Shown here in pieces: positions 18,181 through 27,054 of a stretch of 64,000 nt of DNA (position 1 is the first letter of the stretch; each line of letters begins with the position of its first letter). The notes under the pieces are model-generated. The model had not been told where the DNA came from and searched no databases. It saw only the letters and a list, made by a program, of their open reading frames with translations. This stretch comes from Faecalimonas umbilicata. Lineage in GTDB: Bacteria > Bacillota > Clostridia > Lachnospirales > Lachnospiraceae. The stretch is taken from the NCBI RefSeq assembly GCF_004346095.1, contig NZ_SLZV01000011.1, positions 1 to 64,000 on the forward strand. Direction: 5' to 3'. The position numbers and the translations under genes were made by a program.

Positions 18181-18936
18181 CTATCCACGCTGCCTTACGA
18201 TCTCATACGCCAGCACTCCTGCTGCCACCGATGCATTTAAGGAATCAATATCCCCTTTCATTGGAATGGAAGCAACAAAATCGCACTTCTCCTTCACAAG
18301 ACGGCTGACTCCCTCTCCCTCATTTCCAATCACAAGACCGATCGGACCAGTCAGATTCATCCGGTACATGGACTCTCCGCCCATATCTGCACAGACAAAC
18401 CAGAGTCCACGCGCTTTTAACTCTTCCATCGTCTTTGCAAGATTTGTAACCTTGGCCACAGGAGTATAATTCAATGCCCCTGCCGAAGTTTTCGCTACCG
18501 TCGCTGTAAGTCCTACTGCTCTCCGCTTCGGAATGATCACCCCATGTGCACCGGCAAGATTGGCTGTACGGATGATTGCTCCAAGATTGTGCGGATCCTC
18601 GATATTATCAAGCAGAATGAAAAACGGATCTTCCCCTCTCTTTTCTGCAAGTGCAAACATATCTTCAATCTCAGAATATTCATAAGCCGCTGCATGCGCA
18701 ATGACTCCCTGATGCTTCCCGGTTTCTGACAGCTGATCCAGTCTTTCCTTCGAAACGAAATTTAAGATTGTATCGTGTTTTTTTGCCTCACGAACAATCG
18801 TGCGGACCGGTCCGTCCTGACATCCATCAAGGACAAATAACTTATCTACCGGTTTTCCCGAACGGAATGCCTCCAGCACCGCATTTCTTCCCTCGATCGT
18901 CAGTGACTTGATTTCTATCTTTGTTTCCTTACTCAT
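18181..18936 (-). CDS. rlmB: 23S rRNA (guanosine-2'-O-)-methyltransferase RlmB
   Basis: A 251-residue SpoU-family methyltransferase with a deep trefoil knot, which methylates Gm2251 in the peptidyl-transferase loop of 23S rRNA. An N-terminal substrate-binding domain (about 10-85) precedes the SPOUT motifs: LDNIEDPHNLGAIIRTA (motif 1), GLVIGNEGEGVSRLV (motif 2) and VASIPMKGDIDSLNASVAAG (motif 3). GAGGAG precedes the ATG. The start overlaps the mrnC end by 8 bases. Confidence 0.95.
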   Translation of the reverse strand: MSKETKIEIKSLTIEGRNAVLEAFRSGKPVDKLFVLDGCQDGPVRTIVREAKKHDTILNFVSKERLDQLSETGKHQGVIAHAAAYEYSEIEDMFALAEKRGEDPFFILLDNIEDPHNLGAIIRTANLAGAHGVIIPKRRAVGLTATVAKTSAGALNYTPVAKVTNLAKTMEELKARGLWFVCADMGGESMYRMNLTGPIGLVIGNEGEGVSRLVKEKCDFVASIPMKGDIDSLNASVAAGVLAYEIVRQRG

Positions 18937-19387
18937 CTTTGTTCTCCTCTGTATTCAAACTTTCTAATCCCAATCGAATCAACTCAACCATCCGCGTCCA
19001 GTTCTTCTCCAGATACAGATACCCCATAAGTGCCTCAAACCCGGTAGCTCTCCGGTAATCTGTCACAGATTGGTTTTTTGCCGGGGAAACTGACTTGGAA
19101 TTTCTTCCTCTCTTATAAACAGCCAGCTCTTCCTGAGTCAACACTCCCTGAAGTGTCCTCATCATCTTTGACTGCGCAGATGCCTGCACAAGAGCACTCG
19201 TCTCTTTGTGCAGTTTCTGTACTTGTTTATTTCCTTCATTGATCACGATCGTTTTGATGATCAGATCATAAATACTGTCCCCGATATATGCCAGTGTCAG
19301 TGGAGAGTATTCCCGGATATCTACTTCTTTTAAGGAAAATGTCTCCTGCATACAGGAAAACAGATCTTGTTCTATACTCTTTTCCAT
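18929..19387 (-). CDS. mrnC: Mini-ribonuclease III
   Basis: A 152-residue RNase III-like catalytic domain without the double-stranded RNA-binding domain; it matures 23S rRNA in Bacillus. The signature LTLAYIGDSIYDLIIKT carries the metal-binding Asp near the N-terminus, and FEALMGYLYLE holds the second acidic motif. AAGGAG sits just before the ATG. It overlaps cysS by 16 bases, as in the conserved cysS-mrnC-rlmB gene order. Confidence 0.94.
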   Translation of the reverse strand: MEKSIEQDLFSCMQETFSLKEVDIREYSPLTLAYIGDSIYDLIIKTIVINEGNKQVQKLHKETSALVQASAQSKMMRTLQGVLTQEELAVYKRGRNSKSVSPAKNQSVTDYRRATGFEALMGYLYLEKNWTRMVELIRLGLESLNTEENKDE

Positions 19388-20778
19388 TTTACTCCTTCTC
19401 TTGTATCTTCCAAAATAATTCCTTTTTCTAACAACTCGTTACGAATCTCATCTGCCCGCTGGAAATTCTTTGCTTTTCTCGCCGCCTGACGTTCTTCTAT
19501 TAATGCTTCGATATCTTCTGCAAGAAGTTCTTCTTCCTTCACTACAATGATTCCGAGAACATCGGACAAATGTACAATGCGTTCCAGAAGCGCGCTGTCA
19601 TATGCCTGAGAAGAAGTTTCATCTGCTGTTGTATTTGCAAATTTTACAAGCTCAAAAATTGCCGCAATGGCATCTGCCGTATTAAAGTCATCCTCCATTG
19701 CCTCCTCAAACGCAGTGACAAACTTCTCCGTTTCCTGGATTTGTGCTTTCTCGGCATCGGTCATCTCCCCATTCTTTGCGTTTGCCGCAAGATATTTCAG
19801 ATTCTCTGCCGCCGTAATGATACGCTCCAGTCCGTTTTTAGAAGCCGCCATCAGTTCCGCGCTAAAGTTTAGCGGACTTCTGTAATGTGCACTCAGCATA
19901 AAGAAACGGAGCACCTGCAGATCATACTGTTCTGCAATCTCACGCACCGTACGGAAATTCCCGAGAGATTTTGACATTTTTCGATTATCGATATTTAAAA
20001 ATGCATTGTGCATCCAGTATTTTGCAAACTCTTTCCCATTGGCCGCCTCGCTCTGTGCGATCTCATTTTCATGATGAGGAAATACAAGATCCTCTCCTCC
20101 CGCATGGATATCAATCTGATCGCCCAAATACTTTTTGGACATCACTGAGCACTCGATATGCCATCCCGGACGACCGTCACTCCACGGTGATTTCCAGAAA
20201 GGTTCTCCCTCTTTCTTCGGTTTCCAAAGTACGAAATCAAGTGGATCTTCCTTCTCATCTTCTCCTGTTACAAGAAGAGATCTTCCGCCGGATCGTAAAT
20301 CATCCAGATTTTTATGAGACAGCTTTCCGTAAGGCCCAAATTTTCTTGTGCGGAAATATACCGTTCCGTTTTTCTCGTAGGCATATCCTTTTTCGATCAG
20401 CTGTCCGATCATCTCGATCATCCCATCAATTTCCTGTGTTGCCAATGGATGAGTCGTCGCCGGCTTGACATTCATGCCTTCCATGTCCTTTTTGCACTCT
20501 GCGATATATCTCTGGGAGATTTCTTCCGCAGATACATGTTCCTCGATCGCCTTCTTAATGATCTTGTCATCAACATCCGTAAAGTTTGATACGAAGTTTA
20601 CCTCATATCCTTTGTATTCAAAATATCTTCTCACTGTGTCAAATACGATCATCGGTCTTGCATTTCCAATATGGATAAAATTGTATACCGTCGGTCCGCA
20701 AACATACATGCGAACTTTCTTCTCTTCTAACGGTACAAATTCTTCTTTTTTCTTTGTCAATGTGTTATACAGTTTCAT
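19372..20778 (-). CDS. cysS: Cysteinyl-tRNA synthetase
   Basis: A 468-residue class I synthetase. The zinc-site Cys and HIGH motif are in [19 protein letters not shown] (about 24-42), further zinc ligands in the GWHIECSVM segment and [11 protein letters not shown], and KMSKS in [11 protein letters not shown]. The C-terminal helical anticodon domain is complete. CAGGAGGAAG precedes the ATG. It overlaps cysE by 14 bases and shares the cysteine T-box leader. Confidence 0.97.
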   Translation of the reverse strand: MKLYNTLTKKKEEFVPLEEKKVRMYVCGPTVYNFIHIGNARPMIVFDTVRRYFEYKGYEVNFVSNFTDVDDKIIKKAIEEHVSAEEISQRYIAECKKDMEGMNVKPATTHPLATQEIDGMIEMIGQLIEKGYAYEKNGTVYFRTRKFGPYGKLSHKNLDDLRSGGRSLLVTGEDEKEDPLDFVLWKPKKEGEPFWKSPWSDGRPGWHIECSVMSKKYLGDQIDIHAGGEDLVFPHHENEIAQSEAANGKEFAKYWMHNAFLNIDNRKMSKSLGNFRTVREIAEQYDLQVLRFFMLSAHYRSPLNFSAELMAASKNGLERIITAAENLKYLAANAKNGEMTDAEKAQIQETEKFVTAFEEAMEDDFNTADAIAAIFELVKFANTTADETSSQAYDSALLERIVHLSDVLGIIVVKEEELLAEDIEALIEERQAARKAKNFQRADEIRNELLEKGIILEDTREGVKWKRV

Positions 20779-21517
20779 CTTTCTTCCTCCTGCTGTTTTT
20801 CTTTTTTGCTTTTGGCTTTTTTCCGTCTTTTTTCTGCCCCTTTTTTTCTTCTTTTTCCAAGCGGCATTGCTGCAGACTTTGCTTTAACTCCATCACTTGA
20901 TTTTTCAGACGAAGATTTTCTTCTTGCAATGCGTGAATATCATTGAGAACCGGATCCGGCAAATGGATCTGATCCAAGTCTGTCCGCGGTATCTTTCCGC
21001 TGCCCATTCGGACAATTCTGCCCGGCACTCCGACAACCGTACAATTCGGCGGCACTTCTTTTAACACAACAGACCCGGCGCCGATCTTTGCATTTTCTCC
21101 GATCGTAAAAGAACCAAGAATCTTTGCTCCGGCACTGACCATCACATTATCCTCCAAAGTCGGATGCCTTTTCCCTTTTTCCTTTCCAGTCCCTCCAAGT
21201 GTCACTCCCTGATAAAGGGTGACATTATCGCCAAGCACCGCTGTCTCACCAATGATCACTCCACTTCCATGATCGATAAAAAGTCCCTTCCCGATCACTG
21301 CACCCGGATGAATCTCTATTCCGGTCTTTCTTACTGCCCTCTGAGAAATCCACCTGGCCAGAAAATAATGCCTGTTCTGGTACAGCTTATGCGCTACCCG
21401 GTAGTGAAGGATTGCTTTAAAACTCGGGTATAAAAACACTTCTGCAGTTGTCTTGATCGCAGGATCCCTTTCTCGGATCACCGCAATCTCCTCCCTGATG
21501 TAAGAAACCATTCCCAT
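20765..21517 (-). CDS. cysE: Serine O-acetyltransferase with a basic C-terminal extension
   Basis: A 250-residue enzyme that makes O-acetylserine from serine and acetyl-CoA, the carbon precursor of cysteine. The left-handed beta-helix hexapeptide repeats are clear, with catalytic segment [20 protein letters not shown] (about 67-86) and [16 protein letters not shown] (about 105-120). Residues from about 185 on exceed the usual bacterial CysE. They form a heptad-like helix ([19 protein letters not shown] type) and then a Lys-rich tail ([13 protein letters not shown]). This may oligomerise the enzyme or bind CysK or RNA; that is speculation. First gene of the operon. Confidence 0.93.
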   Translation of the reverse strand: MGMVSYIREEIAVIRERDPAIKTTAEVFLYPSFKAILHYRVAHKLYQNRHYFLARWISQRAVRKTGIEIHPGAVIGKGLFIDHGSGVIIGETAVLGDNVTLYQGVTLGGTGKEKGKRHPTLEDNVMVSAGAKILGSFTIGENAKIGAGSVVLKEVPPNCTVVGVPGRIVRMGSGKIPRTDLDQIHLPDPVLNDIHALQEENLRLKNQVMELKQSLQQCRLEKEEKKGQKKDGKKPKAKKKNSRRKKDETV

Positions 21518-21550
21518 CCTGCTGCCTCCTTCTGATTTCCCATATAAAAC

Positions 21551-21803
21551 AAAAACTTCATCTCCCTAAAGAGACGAAGTTTATCCGCGGTTCCACTCTT
21601 CTGAAAATCTGCCCGTTGTTCAGACTTTCACTTTCATGCATGTAACGTATGCCAACGTATCCAGCTACTTTCTTTCGCCGGATCAGCTCCCGAATGCACT
21701 TCACAGACGCTTTCCTGAAGTGTGCTTTCAGCCGGTGACACACTCTCTCTGTCAGTTCCAAATCTATTACTCTTTTCGTTCTCAGCCTTTTTCATAATAT
21801 CTA
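21551..21803 (-). promoter_or_regulatory. Cysteine-specific T-box leader of the cysE operon
   Basis: On the minus strand the conserved GAGTGGAACCGCGG (about 21585-21598) is preceded by stem I with an AGAGAGAG bulge. The specifier segment GAAGTGCATTCGGGAGC reads TGC, a cysteine codon, followed by A as is typical. AACTTCGTCTC and GGAGATGAAGTT form the competing terminator, followed by TTTTTG (21551-21582). Confidence 0.92.
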
Positions 21804-21809
21804 TACATC

Positions 21810-21838
21810 AGTGTATGCAATAAAATCATTTTTGTCAA
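21810..21838 (-). promoter_or_regulatory. Promoter of the cysE T-box transcript
   Basis: On the minus strand TTGACA (21833-21838) and TACACT (21810-21815) are 17 bases apart. Transcription would start near 21803, at the beginning of T-box stem I. Confidence 0.8.
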
Positions 21839-21862
21839 CCGTTTTCTTCACAAGCAGCAGCT

Positions 21863-23011
21863 TCATACAATTTCATTTAGAAAGACACCATCTGCAGGTT
21901 CGATTTTATTCAAATCTTTCTGCAGTGCTTCCGACAGCTTTTCTTCCGTATAGGGTTCCCATCCAAAAAGGACCTGTGTCAGAGCTGCAATCGAAATCTG
22001 CCGATCTGTATCATTTTCTTTTGCCGCTGTGCTGACTGCAATCTTTGTCCCATCGCTTTCTAGCAAAAATCTCCTGTTATTTTCTTCCAGAAGCGGATCT
22101 GTCACTTCTACTGTAAAGGAAAATGTTGTCCTTGGACGAAGACTCTCAAAAAATCCCGGAAGGTAAAGAAGTCTTGCCATAATAAGCGGTCTGTCTCTCT
22201 CTTTGGTCACACTTTTTTTAATATTGTGTACATCCAGATTCCAACCGTCACAAAAAATCGCCTCGTTCCCTTTTGTCAGCCAAAATACTGCCTGGGGAAG
22301 TGCCTCTTCCTCTCCTTTCTTCAGAAGCGGTTCCCGGATTTCATAGGTCTCCTCTTTTGCAAAAAAGAAACTTCCGACAAGCTTTCCATTTTTTTCGATC
22401 ATACCAATCCCACCATGCTCACTCTTCTGTTCCGCAAGCATCCTTCGATAATACTGCTCCGTACGGACAGCCACAACCTGATATGATTGCCGCAGAATCT
22501 CTTCTGCAAACTCTGCAAGCTTTCTGCAGTCTTTTTCAGATGCCTCCCGCATCTCATAGATATTTCCCTGAAGTTCGTGAGATACCGACCTCTCCTTGCT
22601 TCCACAAACTTTTCCGCCTCTCTGTCGGTAAATATATCGAAAATCGTAAGGGTGATATATACTCTCCGCTGCGGGCATTAAAAAAGTAAACGGTTCTTTT
22701 CTGGCATACATCTTTTTTAGAGATACCTGCAAAAGTGCGCCCATAAACCCACGCTTTCGGAATCGCTCCTCTGTTGCCACTGCGATAATATAGTGTGTCA
22801 GAAATTCAGAATCATTGATCCGCATTTCATATGGATTCAGCTGGATCATCGAACAGATCTGATGCTCCTGCTCAATCACATACATCTCATTGTCCAACGT
22901 CTTCACCGTATAATAATAATCAAGAAATTCTTTTGTATCCTCTGCAAATACACGTTCCCACAATTCTCTTGTCCGTCCGTGTTCTTCTCTTTGAAGCATT
23001 CTCACTTCCAT
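21863..23011 (-). CDS. Eis-like GNAT acetyltransferase with SCP2-type C-terminal domain
   Basis: A 382-residue protein of the Eis/GNAT group. The N-terminal GNAT domain (about 1-130) has the acetyl-CoA loop VATEERFRKRGFMGALLQVS. A second GNAT-like domain and a C-terminal sterol carrier-like fold follow. It ends in the hydrophobic and acidic tail PADGVFLNEIV, whose free carboxylate acts as catalytic group in Eis proteins. Eis enzymes acetylate amines on aminoglycosides or proteins; the substrate here is unknown. The start at 23011 lies directly after the ispF stop codon with GGAACGGAG in front. Confidence 0.85.
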   Translation of the reverse strand: MEVRMLQREEHGRTRELWERVFAEDTKEFLDYYYTVKTLDNEMYVIEQEHQICSMIQLNPYEMRINDSEFLTHYIIAVATEERFRKRGFMGALLQVSLKKMYARKEPFTFLMPAAESIYHPYDFRYIYRQRGGKVCGSKERSVSHELQGNIYEMREASEKDCRKLAEFAEEILRQSYQVVAVRTEQYYRRMLAEQKSEHGGIGMIEKNGKLVGSFFFAKEETYEIREPLLKKGEEEALPQAVFWLTKGNEAIFCDGWNLDVHNIKKSVTKERDRPLIMARLLYLPGFFESLRPRTTFSFTVEVTDPLLEENNRRFLLESDGTKIAVSTAAKENDTDRQISIAALTQVLFGWEPYTEEKLSEALQKDLNKIEPADGVFLNEIV

Positions 23012-23012
23012 C

Positions 23013-23579
23013 TTATCGCTCCGTTCCTTCAGATGTCTTCCGGCATCCTCCACACCCCTGGCAGCCGCCTGCACTTTCTTCCGCAAATACCTGATAGCTC
23101 ATAGTACGCATACTCTCGATTGCACAGATTGCCTGAGCGGAGATCCCTTCTCCGCTTCCGGTAAATCCGAGCCCCTCCTCTGTCGTTGCCTTGATATTGA
23201 TCTGCTCTTTCTCAAGTCCAAGTACCTCCGCGATATTTGCCCGCATCTGTTCAATATACGGAAGCATTTTCGGACGCTGTGCAATAATCGTCGCGTCAAT
23301 ATTCTCTATCAAATACAATTTTCCCTCCAGAAGTTTTCCGACATGTTTTAACAATTCCACACTGGAAATCCCTCTGTATCTCTCATCTGTATCCGGAAAA
23401 TGCTTCCCGATATCTCCAAGTGCTGCCGCTCCCAAAAGCGCGTCCATGATCGCATGGAGCAGCACGTCCGCATCCGAATGACCAAGGAGCCCCTTTTCAT
23501 ACGGAATTTTCACTCCGCCAAGAATCAAATCTCTTCCTTCTGTCAATTTGTGAACATCGTAACCAAGTCCTACACGCAT
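23013..23579 (-). CDS. ispF: 2-C-methyl-D-erythritol 2,4-cyclodiphosphate synthase, with extra Cys-rich tail
   Basis: A 188-residue enzyme of the non-mevalonate isoprenoid pathway. It shows the metal and substrate motifs [29 protein letters not shown] and [20 protein letters not shown]. Ordinary IspF proteins end near residue 157-160. Here about 28 further residues follow, with four cysteines in [18 protein letters not shown] precedes the ATG. The gene is complete. The tail could be metal binding or may be a recent 3' extension caused by loss of the original stop codon. Confidence 0.94.
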   Translation of the reverse strand: MRVGLGYDVHKLTEGRDLILGGVKIPYEKGLLGHSDADVLLHAIMDALLGAAALGDIGKHFPDTDERYRGISSVELLKHVGKLLEGKLYLIENIDATIIAQRPKMLPYIEQMRANIAEVLGLEKEQINIKATTEEGLGFTGSGEGISAQAICAIESMRTMSYQVFAEESAGGCQGCGGCRKTSEGTER

Positions 23580-23607
23580 AATGGCACCTCTTTCTCTGTT
23601 ATTCTTA

Positions 23608-24315
23608 TTATTTTCTCTGTGGCATTGGGCTGATAGAGGCCTGTCTTCTCGGGAACATTTCTTTGGAAGTTTCTGACTCTTCTTGATGTTCCTGCACCTT
23701 CTCCTCTGTCACTTCTTCTGTCACTTCCTCTTTTTCTTCTTCCTTTTCATCTATCTGTACGATATCCTCGTCTTTTTCCTGCTCCTCATCCGTCTCTTCT
23801 TGTTCTTCAGAGCCGTCTTCTTCTGTTTCCTCCGGGAAATCTTCTTCCGGATCAAGCGGCTCTTCGCTTAAATCGTCTTCCTCGATCTCCTCCTGTGATG
23901 TTTCTTCAGATTCCGCTTCCTGCACAGCCTCCTCTTCTTGATCAGATTTCTCCTGTGATTCCAAGTTTTCCTGTTGATCCTGCTCCTCTTTGGCGTTTTC
24001 TGAGGGATCCTGGAAATTGATATTTGAATTTCCCTCCGACATTCTTCCGGCCGTCTGTTCGACCTCCTCAGTCTCCTCGGATTTTTTGTTTTTCTGTTTC
24101 CAGAACTCAATATCCACTCCATATTCTTTCAGCAATGCTCCCACAGAAAGATAGAGTACGGTTCCACCTACTGCCATAAAGAAAATGCTGACGATGATCA
24201 TCAGTACTTTTTCATTAGGTTCTGTCTGAAGAACACCGATCAGAAGGGAAATTCCGATATAAAGAATATATCCGCCTGCCAGCATTTTTAAAATCATTCT
24301 GCTTTTGTCGTTCAT
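23608..24315 (-). CDS. Membrane protein with long acidic low-complexity tail
   Basis: A 235-residue protein. Two N-terminal membrane spans (about 9-30 and 37-62) precede a cytoplasmic or exposed tail of about 160 residues made largely of Glu, Asp, Gln and Ser. The tail ends in a short basic segment ([15 protein letters not shown]). There is no enzyme motif, so I cannot assign a function. AGAGGAG precedes the ATG. The tail is biased in both composition and codon use (GAA/GAG repeats). It sits at the head of ispF and the Eis-like gene. Confidence 0.8.
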   Translation of the reverse strand: MNDKSRMILKMLAGGYILYIGISLLIGVLQTEPNEKVLMIIVSIFFMAVGGTVLYLSVGALLKEYGVDIEFWKQKNKKSEETEEVEQTAGRMSEGNSNINFQDPSENAKEEQDQQENLESQEKSDQEEEAVQEAESEETSQEEIEEDDLSEEPLDPEEDFPEETEEDGSEEQEETDEEQEKDEDIVQIDEKEEEKEEVTEEVTEEKVQEHQEESETSKEMFPRRQASISPMPQRK

Positions 24316-24335
24316 CTTTCTTACTCCTCTGTCGA

Positions 24336-24381
24336 AAAGGCTGTTGCAAACCGGAATGTTTCCTTTTGTAACAGCCTTTTT
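24336..24381. terminator. Terminator after the tRNA array
   Basis: AAGGCTGTTGCAAA pairs with TTTTGTAACAGCCTT around a short loop and is followed by TTTTT. It ends minus-strand transcripts coming from the tRNA array. Confidence 0.8.
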
Positions 24382-24491
24382 GTATTTATTTCTTTTATTG
24401 TACTTGAAAACAAAAAAAACATCAAGAAAAATAAAAAAAACCGAAGAATATTCTCCCGGTTTCCTTTGATACTTCTCTATACTTTTGATAG

Positions 24492-24565
24492 TAGCGGGAA
24501 CAGGATTTGAACCTGCGACACCACGGGTATGAACCGTGTGCTCTAGCCAACTGAGCTATCCCGCC
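24492..24565 (-). tRNA. tRNA-Met (CAT), copy 1
   Basis: A 74-base cloverleaf: acceptor GGCGGGA/TCCCGCT, anticodon stem CACGG/CCGTG with loop TTCATAC, T-arm GCAGG TTCAAAT CCTGT. The acceptor pairs fully, so this is not the initiator type. Elongator Met is most likely; a lysidine-modified Ile tRNA cannot be fully excluded. Confidence 0.93.
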
Positions 24566-24591
24566 ATATATTTATATAATTTTTTTATAAA

Positions 24592-24665
24592 TAGCGGGAA
24601 CAGGATTTGAACCTGCGACACCACGGGTATGAACCGTGTGCTCTAGCCAACTGAGCTATCCCGCC
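24592..24665 (-). tRNA. tRNA-Met (CAT), copy 2
   Basis: Identical over its 74 bases to the copy at 24492, separated from it by an AT-rich spacer of 26 bases. Confidence 0.93.
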
Positions 24666-24699
24666 ACATATAATCTCCTATGAAGTGCTTTCATATAAA

Positions 24700-24772
24700 T
24701 GGGACCAATAGGGCTCGAACCTATGACCCTCTGCTTGTAAGGCAGATGCTCTCCCAGCTGAGCTATGATCCC
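24700..24772 (-). tRNA. tRNA-Val (TAC), copy 1
   Basis: A 73-base cloverleaf: acceptor GGGATCA/TGGTCCC, anticodon stem TCTGC/GCAGA with loop CTTACAA, giving TAC, and T-arm ATAGG TTCGAGC CCTAT. Confidence 0.94.
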
Positions 24773-24778
24773 ATTCAA

Positions 24779-24852
24779 TAGCGGGAACAAGATTTGAACT
24801 TGCGACACCACGGGTATGAACCGTGTGCTCTAGCCAACTGAGCTATCCCGCC
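24779..24852 (-). tRNA. tRNA-Met (CAT), copy 3 with altered T-arm
   Basis: Same as the other two Met tRNAs except for a compensatory pair in the T-stem: GCAAG/CTTGT instead of GCAGG/CCTGT. The changed bases still pair, so the gene is probably functional. Confidence 0.93.
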
Positions 24853-24886
24853 ATATATAATTCTCTATGAAGGCTTTTCATAGAAA

Positions 24887-24959
24887 TGGGACCAATAGGG
24901 CTCGAACCTATGACCCTCTGCTTGTAAGGCAGATGCTCTCCCAGCTGAGCTATGATCCC
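24887..24959 (-). tRNA. tRNA-Val (TAC), copy 2
   Basis: Identical to the Val tRNA at 24700 and first in the transcription order, 41 bases after the -10 box of the array promoter. Confidence 0.94.
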
Positions 24960-24999
24960 ATATTCTTGCGGGTTTCGCTCACCGCTAACCCGCTCTGCT

Positions 25000-25029
25000 A
25001 TTATACTACTATTTTTTCTCAAATGTCAA
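25000..25029 (-). promoter_or_regulatory. Promoter of the tRNA array
   Basis: On the minus strand TTGACA (25024-25029) and TATAAT (25000-25005) are 18 bases apart. Both hexamers match the consensus exactly, as expected for a stable RNA operon. Confidence 0.8.
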
Positions 25030-25122
25030 TATGTTTTTTCATATTTTTTTATTTTTTTCAAAAAAATGGAAAATCCATGTAAACTATTATCGACTTTCTT
25101 GTTTTCGACAGCTCTCTTGCCT

Positions 25123-26937
25123 CTATTTGTCGTCCAGTTTTAACACACTCATGAATGCTTTCTGAGGAATCTCTACATTTCCAACCTGCCGCATTCTCTT
25201 CTTTCCTTCTTTCTGTTTCTCCAGAAGCTTTCTCTTACGAGAGATATCTCCACCGTAACATTTTGCAAGAACGTCTTTTCTCATCGCCTTCACAGTCTCA
25301 CGGGCAATGACCTTGCTTCCAATCGCTGCCTGGATCGGAATTTCAAACAGCTGTCTCGGAATCTCCTCTTTTAATTTCTCACACATCTTGCGTCCACGCT
25401 CATAGGCTGTTCCGCTATGTACGATAAAGGAAAGAGCATCCACTTCTTCTTTGTTGATCAAAATATCCAATTTCACAAGCTCTGACTGCTGATAGCCAAG
25501 CATCTCATAATCAAAGGAAGCATAGCCTCTCGAACGAGATTTCAGCGCATCAAAAAAGTCATAAATAATTTCATTTAACGGAAGATGATACCGCAGCACC
25601 GCTCTCGTCTCCTCGATGTATTCCATCCCCTGATATTCCCCGCGTCGTTCCTGACAGAGATCCATAATTGCCCCGATAAATTCTGATGTGACCATAATCT
25701 CTGCCTTTACCATTGGCTCTTCCATATATTCAATCTCTGCCGGATCCGGGAGATTGGATGGGTTTGTCAACTCGATCACTTCTCCATTTGATTTGTGTAC
25801 TTTATAAATAACACCCGGTGCAGTTGTCACGAGATCCAAGTTGTACTCTCTCTCCAGACGTTCCTGAATGATCTCCAGATGGAGAAGACCTAAAAATCCA
25901 CACCGGAATCCAAATCCCAGCGCAACGGATGTCTCCGCCTCAAACTGCAGCGCCGCATCATTTAATTGAAGTTTTTCCAGCGCATCTCTTAAATCCTGAT
26001 ATTTTGCGCCATCAGCCGGATAAAGTCCACAGTACACCATCGGCTGGACTTTCTTATATCCCGGCAATGCCTCCGCACATGGTCTGGATGCATCTGTGAT
26101 AGTATCTCCGACTCTTGTATCTTTGACATTTTTCAAGCTGGCAGTGATATATCCTACCATTCCTGCACTCAGTTCTTCACATGGGATAAACTGTCCTGCA
26201 CCAAAATATCCAACTTCTACAACCTCTGCTTTCGCCCCGGTCGCCATCATCAGGATCGGAGTCCCTTTTCTGACAGTTCCTTCCTTGATTCGGCAAAAGA
26301 CGATCACTCCTTTGTATGGGTCATACACCGAGTCAAAGATCAACGCCTGAAGTGGTGATTTCGGATCTCCGCCCGGCGCCGGTATCTTCTCGACGATCTG
26401 CTCTAATACCTGATCAATATTTAGCCCTGTCTTTGCAGAGATCCGCGGCGCATCTTCTGCCTCGATTCCAATGACATCTTCGATTTCCTCGATCACCCGT
26501 TCCGGCTCTGCACTTGGAAGATCTATTTTATTGATGACTGGCATCACGTCCAGATCATGGTCGAGTGCCAGATACACGTTGGCCAGTGTCTGCGCCTCAA
26601 CTCCCTGCGCTGCATCCACAACAAGAATCGCACCATCACATGCTGCAAGGCTCCTTGATACTTCATAATTGAAGTCAACATGTCCCGGAGTGTCAATCAA
26701 ATTAAAAATATATTCTTCTCCATCTTTTGCCTGATAAACAATGCGGACTGTCTGCGCCTTGATCGTAATTCCACGTTCCCGCTCCAGCTCCATATTATCA
26801 AGCACTTGTGACTGCATCTCACGACTTGTCAACAGTCCTGTCTTCTCTATGATCCGGTCTGCCAAAGTCGACTTCCCGTGATCGATATGTGCAATAATAC
26901 AAAAATTTCGTATCTTACTCTGATCTATTCCTGCCAC
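25123..26937 (-). CDS. lepA: Elongation factor 4 (LepA)
   Basis: A 604-residue ribosome-associated translation GTPase. G1 is in [15 protein letters not shown], the switch region in [14 protein letters not shown]3 in [10 protein letters not shown] and G4 in PVINKIDLP. Domains II, III and V and the LepA-specific C-terminal domain (ending in [17 protein letters not shown]) are complete. The start codon is GTG with GGAGGAATTTTA in front. It lies downstream of holA, the usual neighbourhood in Firmicutes, though rpsT is not found between them. Confidence 0.97.
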   Translation of the reverse strand: MAGIDQSKIRNFCIIAHIDHGKSTLADRIIEKTGLLTSREMQSQVLDNMELERERGITIKAQTVRIVYQAKDGEEYIFNLIDTPGHVDFNYEVSRSLAACDGAILVVDAAQGVEAQTLANVYLALDHDLDVMPVINKIDLPSAEPERVIEEIEDVIGIEAEDAPRISAKTGLNIDQVLEQIVEKIPAPGGDPKSPLQALIFDSVYDPYKGVIVFCRIKEGTVRKGTPILMMATGAKAEVVEVGYFGAGQFIPCEELSAGMVGYITASLKNVKDTRVGDTITDASRPCAEALPGYKKVQPMVYCGLYPADGAKYQDLRDALEKLQLNDAALQFEAETSVALGFGFRCGFLGLLHLEIIQERLEREYNLDLVTTAPGVIYKVHKSNGEVIELTNPSNLPDPAEIEYMEEPMVKAEIMVTSEFIGAIMDLCQERRGEYQGMEYIEETRAVLRYHLPLNEIIYDFFDALKSRSRGYASFDYEMLGYQQSELVKLDILINKEEVDALSFIVHSGTAYERGRKMCEKLKEEIPRQLFEIPIQAAIGSKVIARETVKAMRKDVLAKCYGGDISRKRKLLEKQKEGKKRMRQVGNVEIPQKAFMSVLKLDDK

Positions 26938-27054
26938 TAAAATTCCTCCATCTCTCTATCTCTATCCCTCAGCCAAAATGATCTATACAAAGAAGTTTTC
27001 ACTTCCTTTCCCGAAAGCTGAGGCGTTGTTTCTTTTTAACATCGCATTATTATA

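Noticed and set aside
24492-24959. Regular repeats resembling a CRISPR array
   Set aside because: The repeat units are complete tRNA genes with cloverleaf folds; the spacers are short AT-rich links.
26938-27054. rpsT (ribosomal protein S20), often beside holA
   Set aside because: Only a weak CCTCAGC/GCTGAGG hairpin is present; no basic small ORF on either strand.
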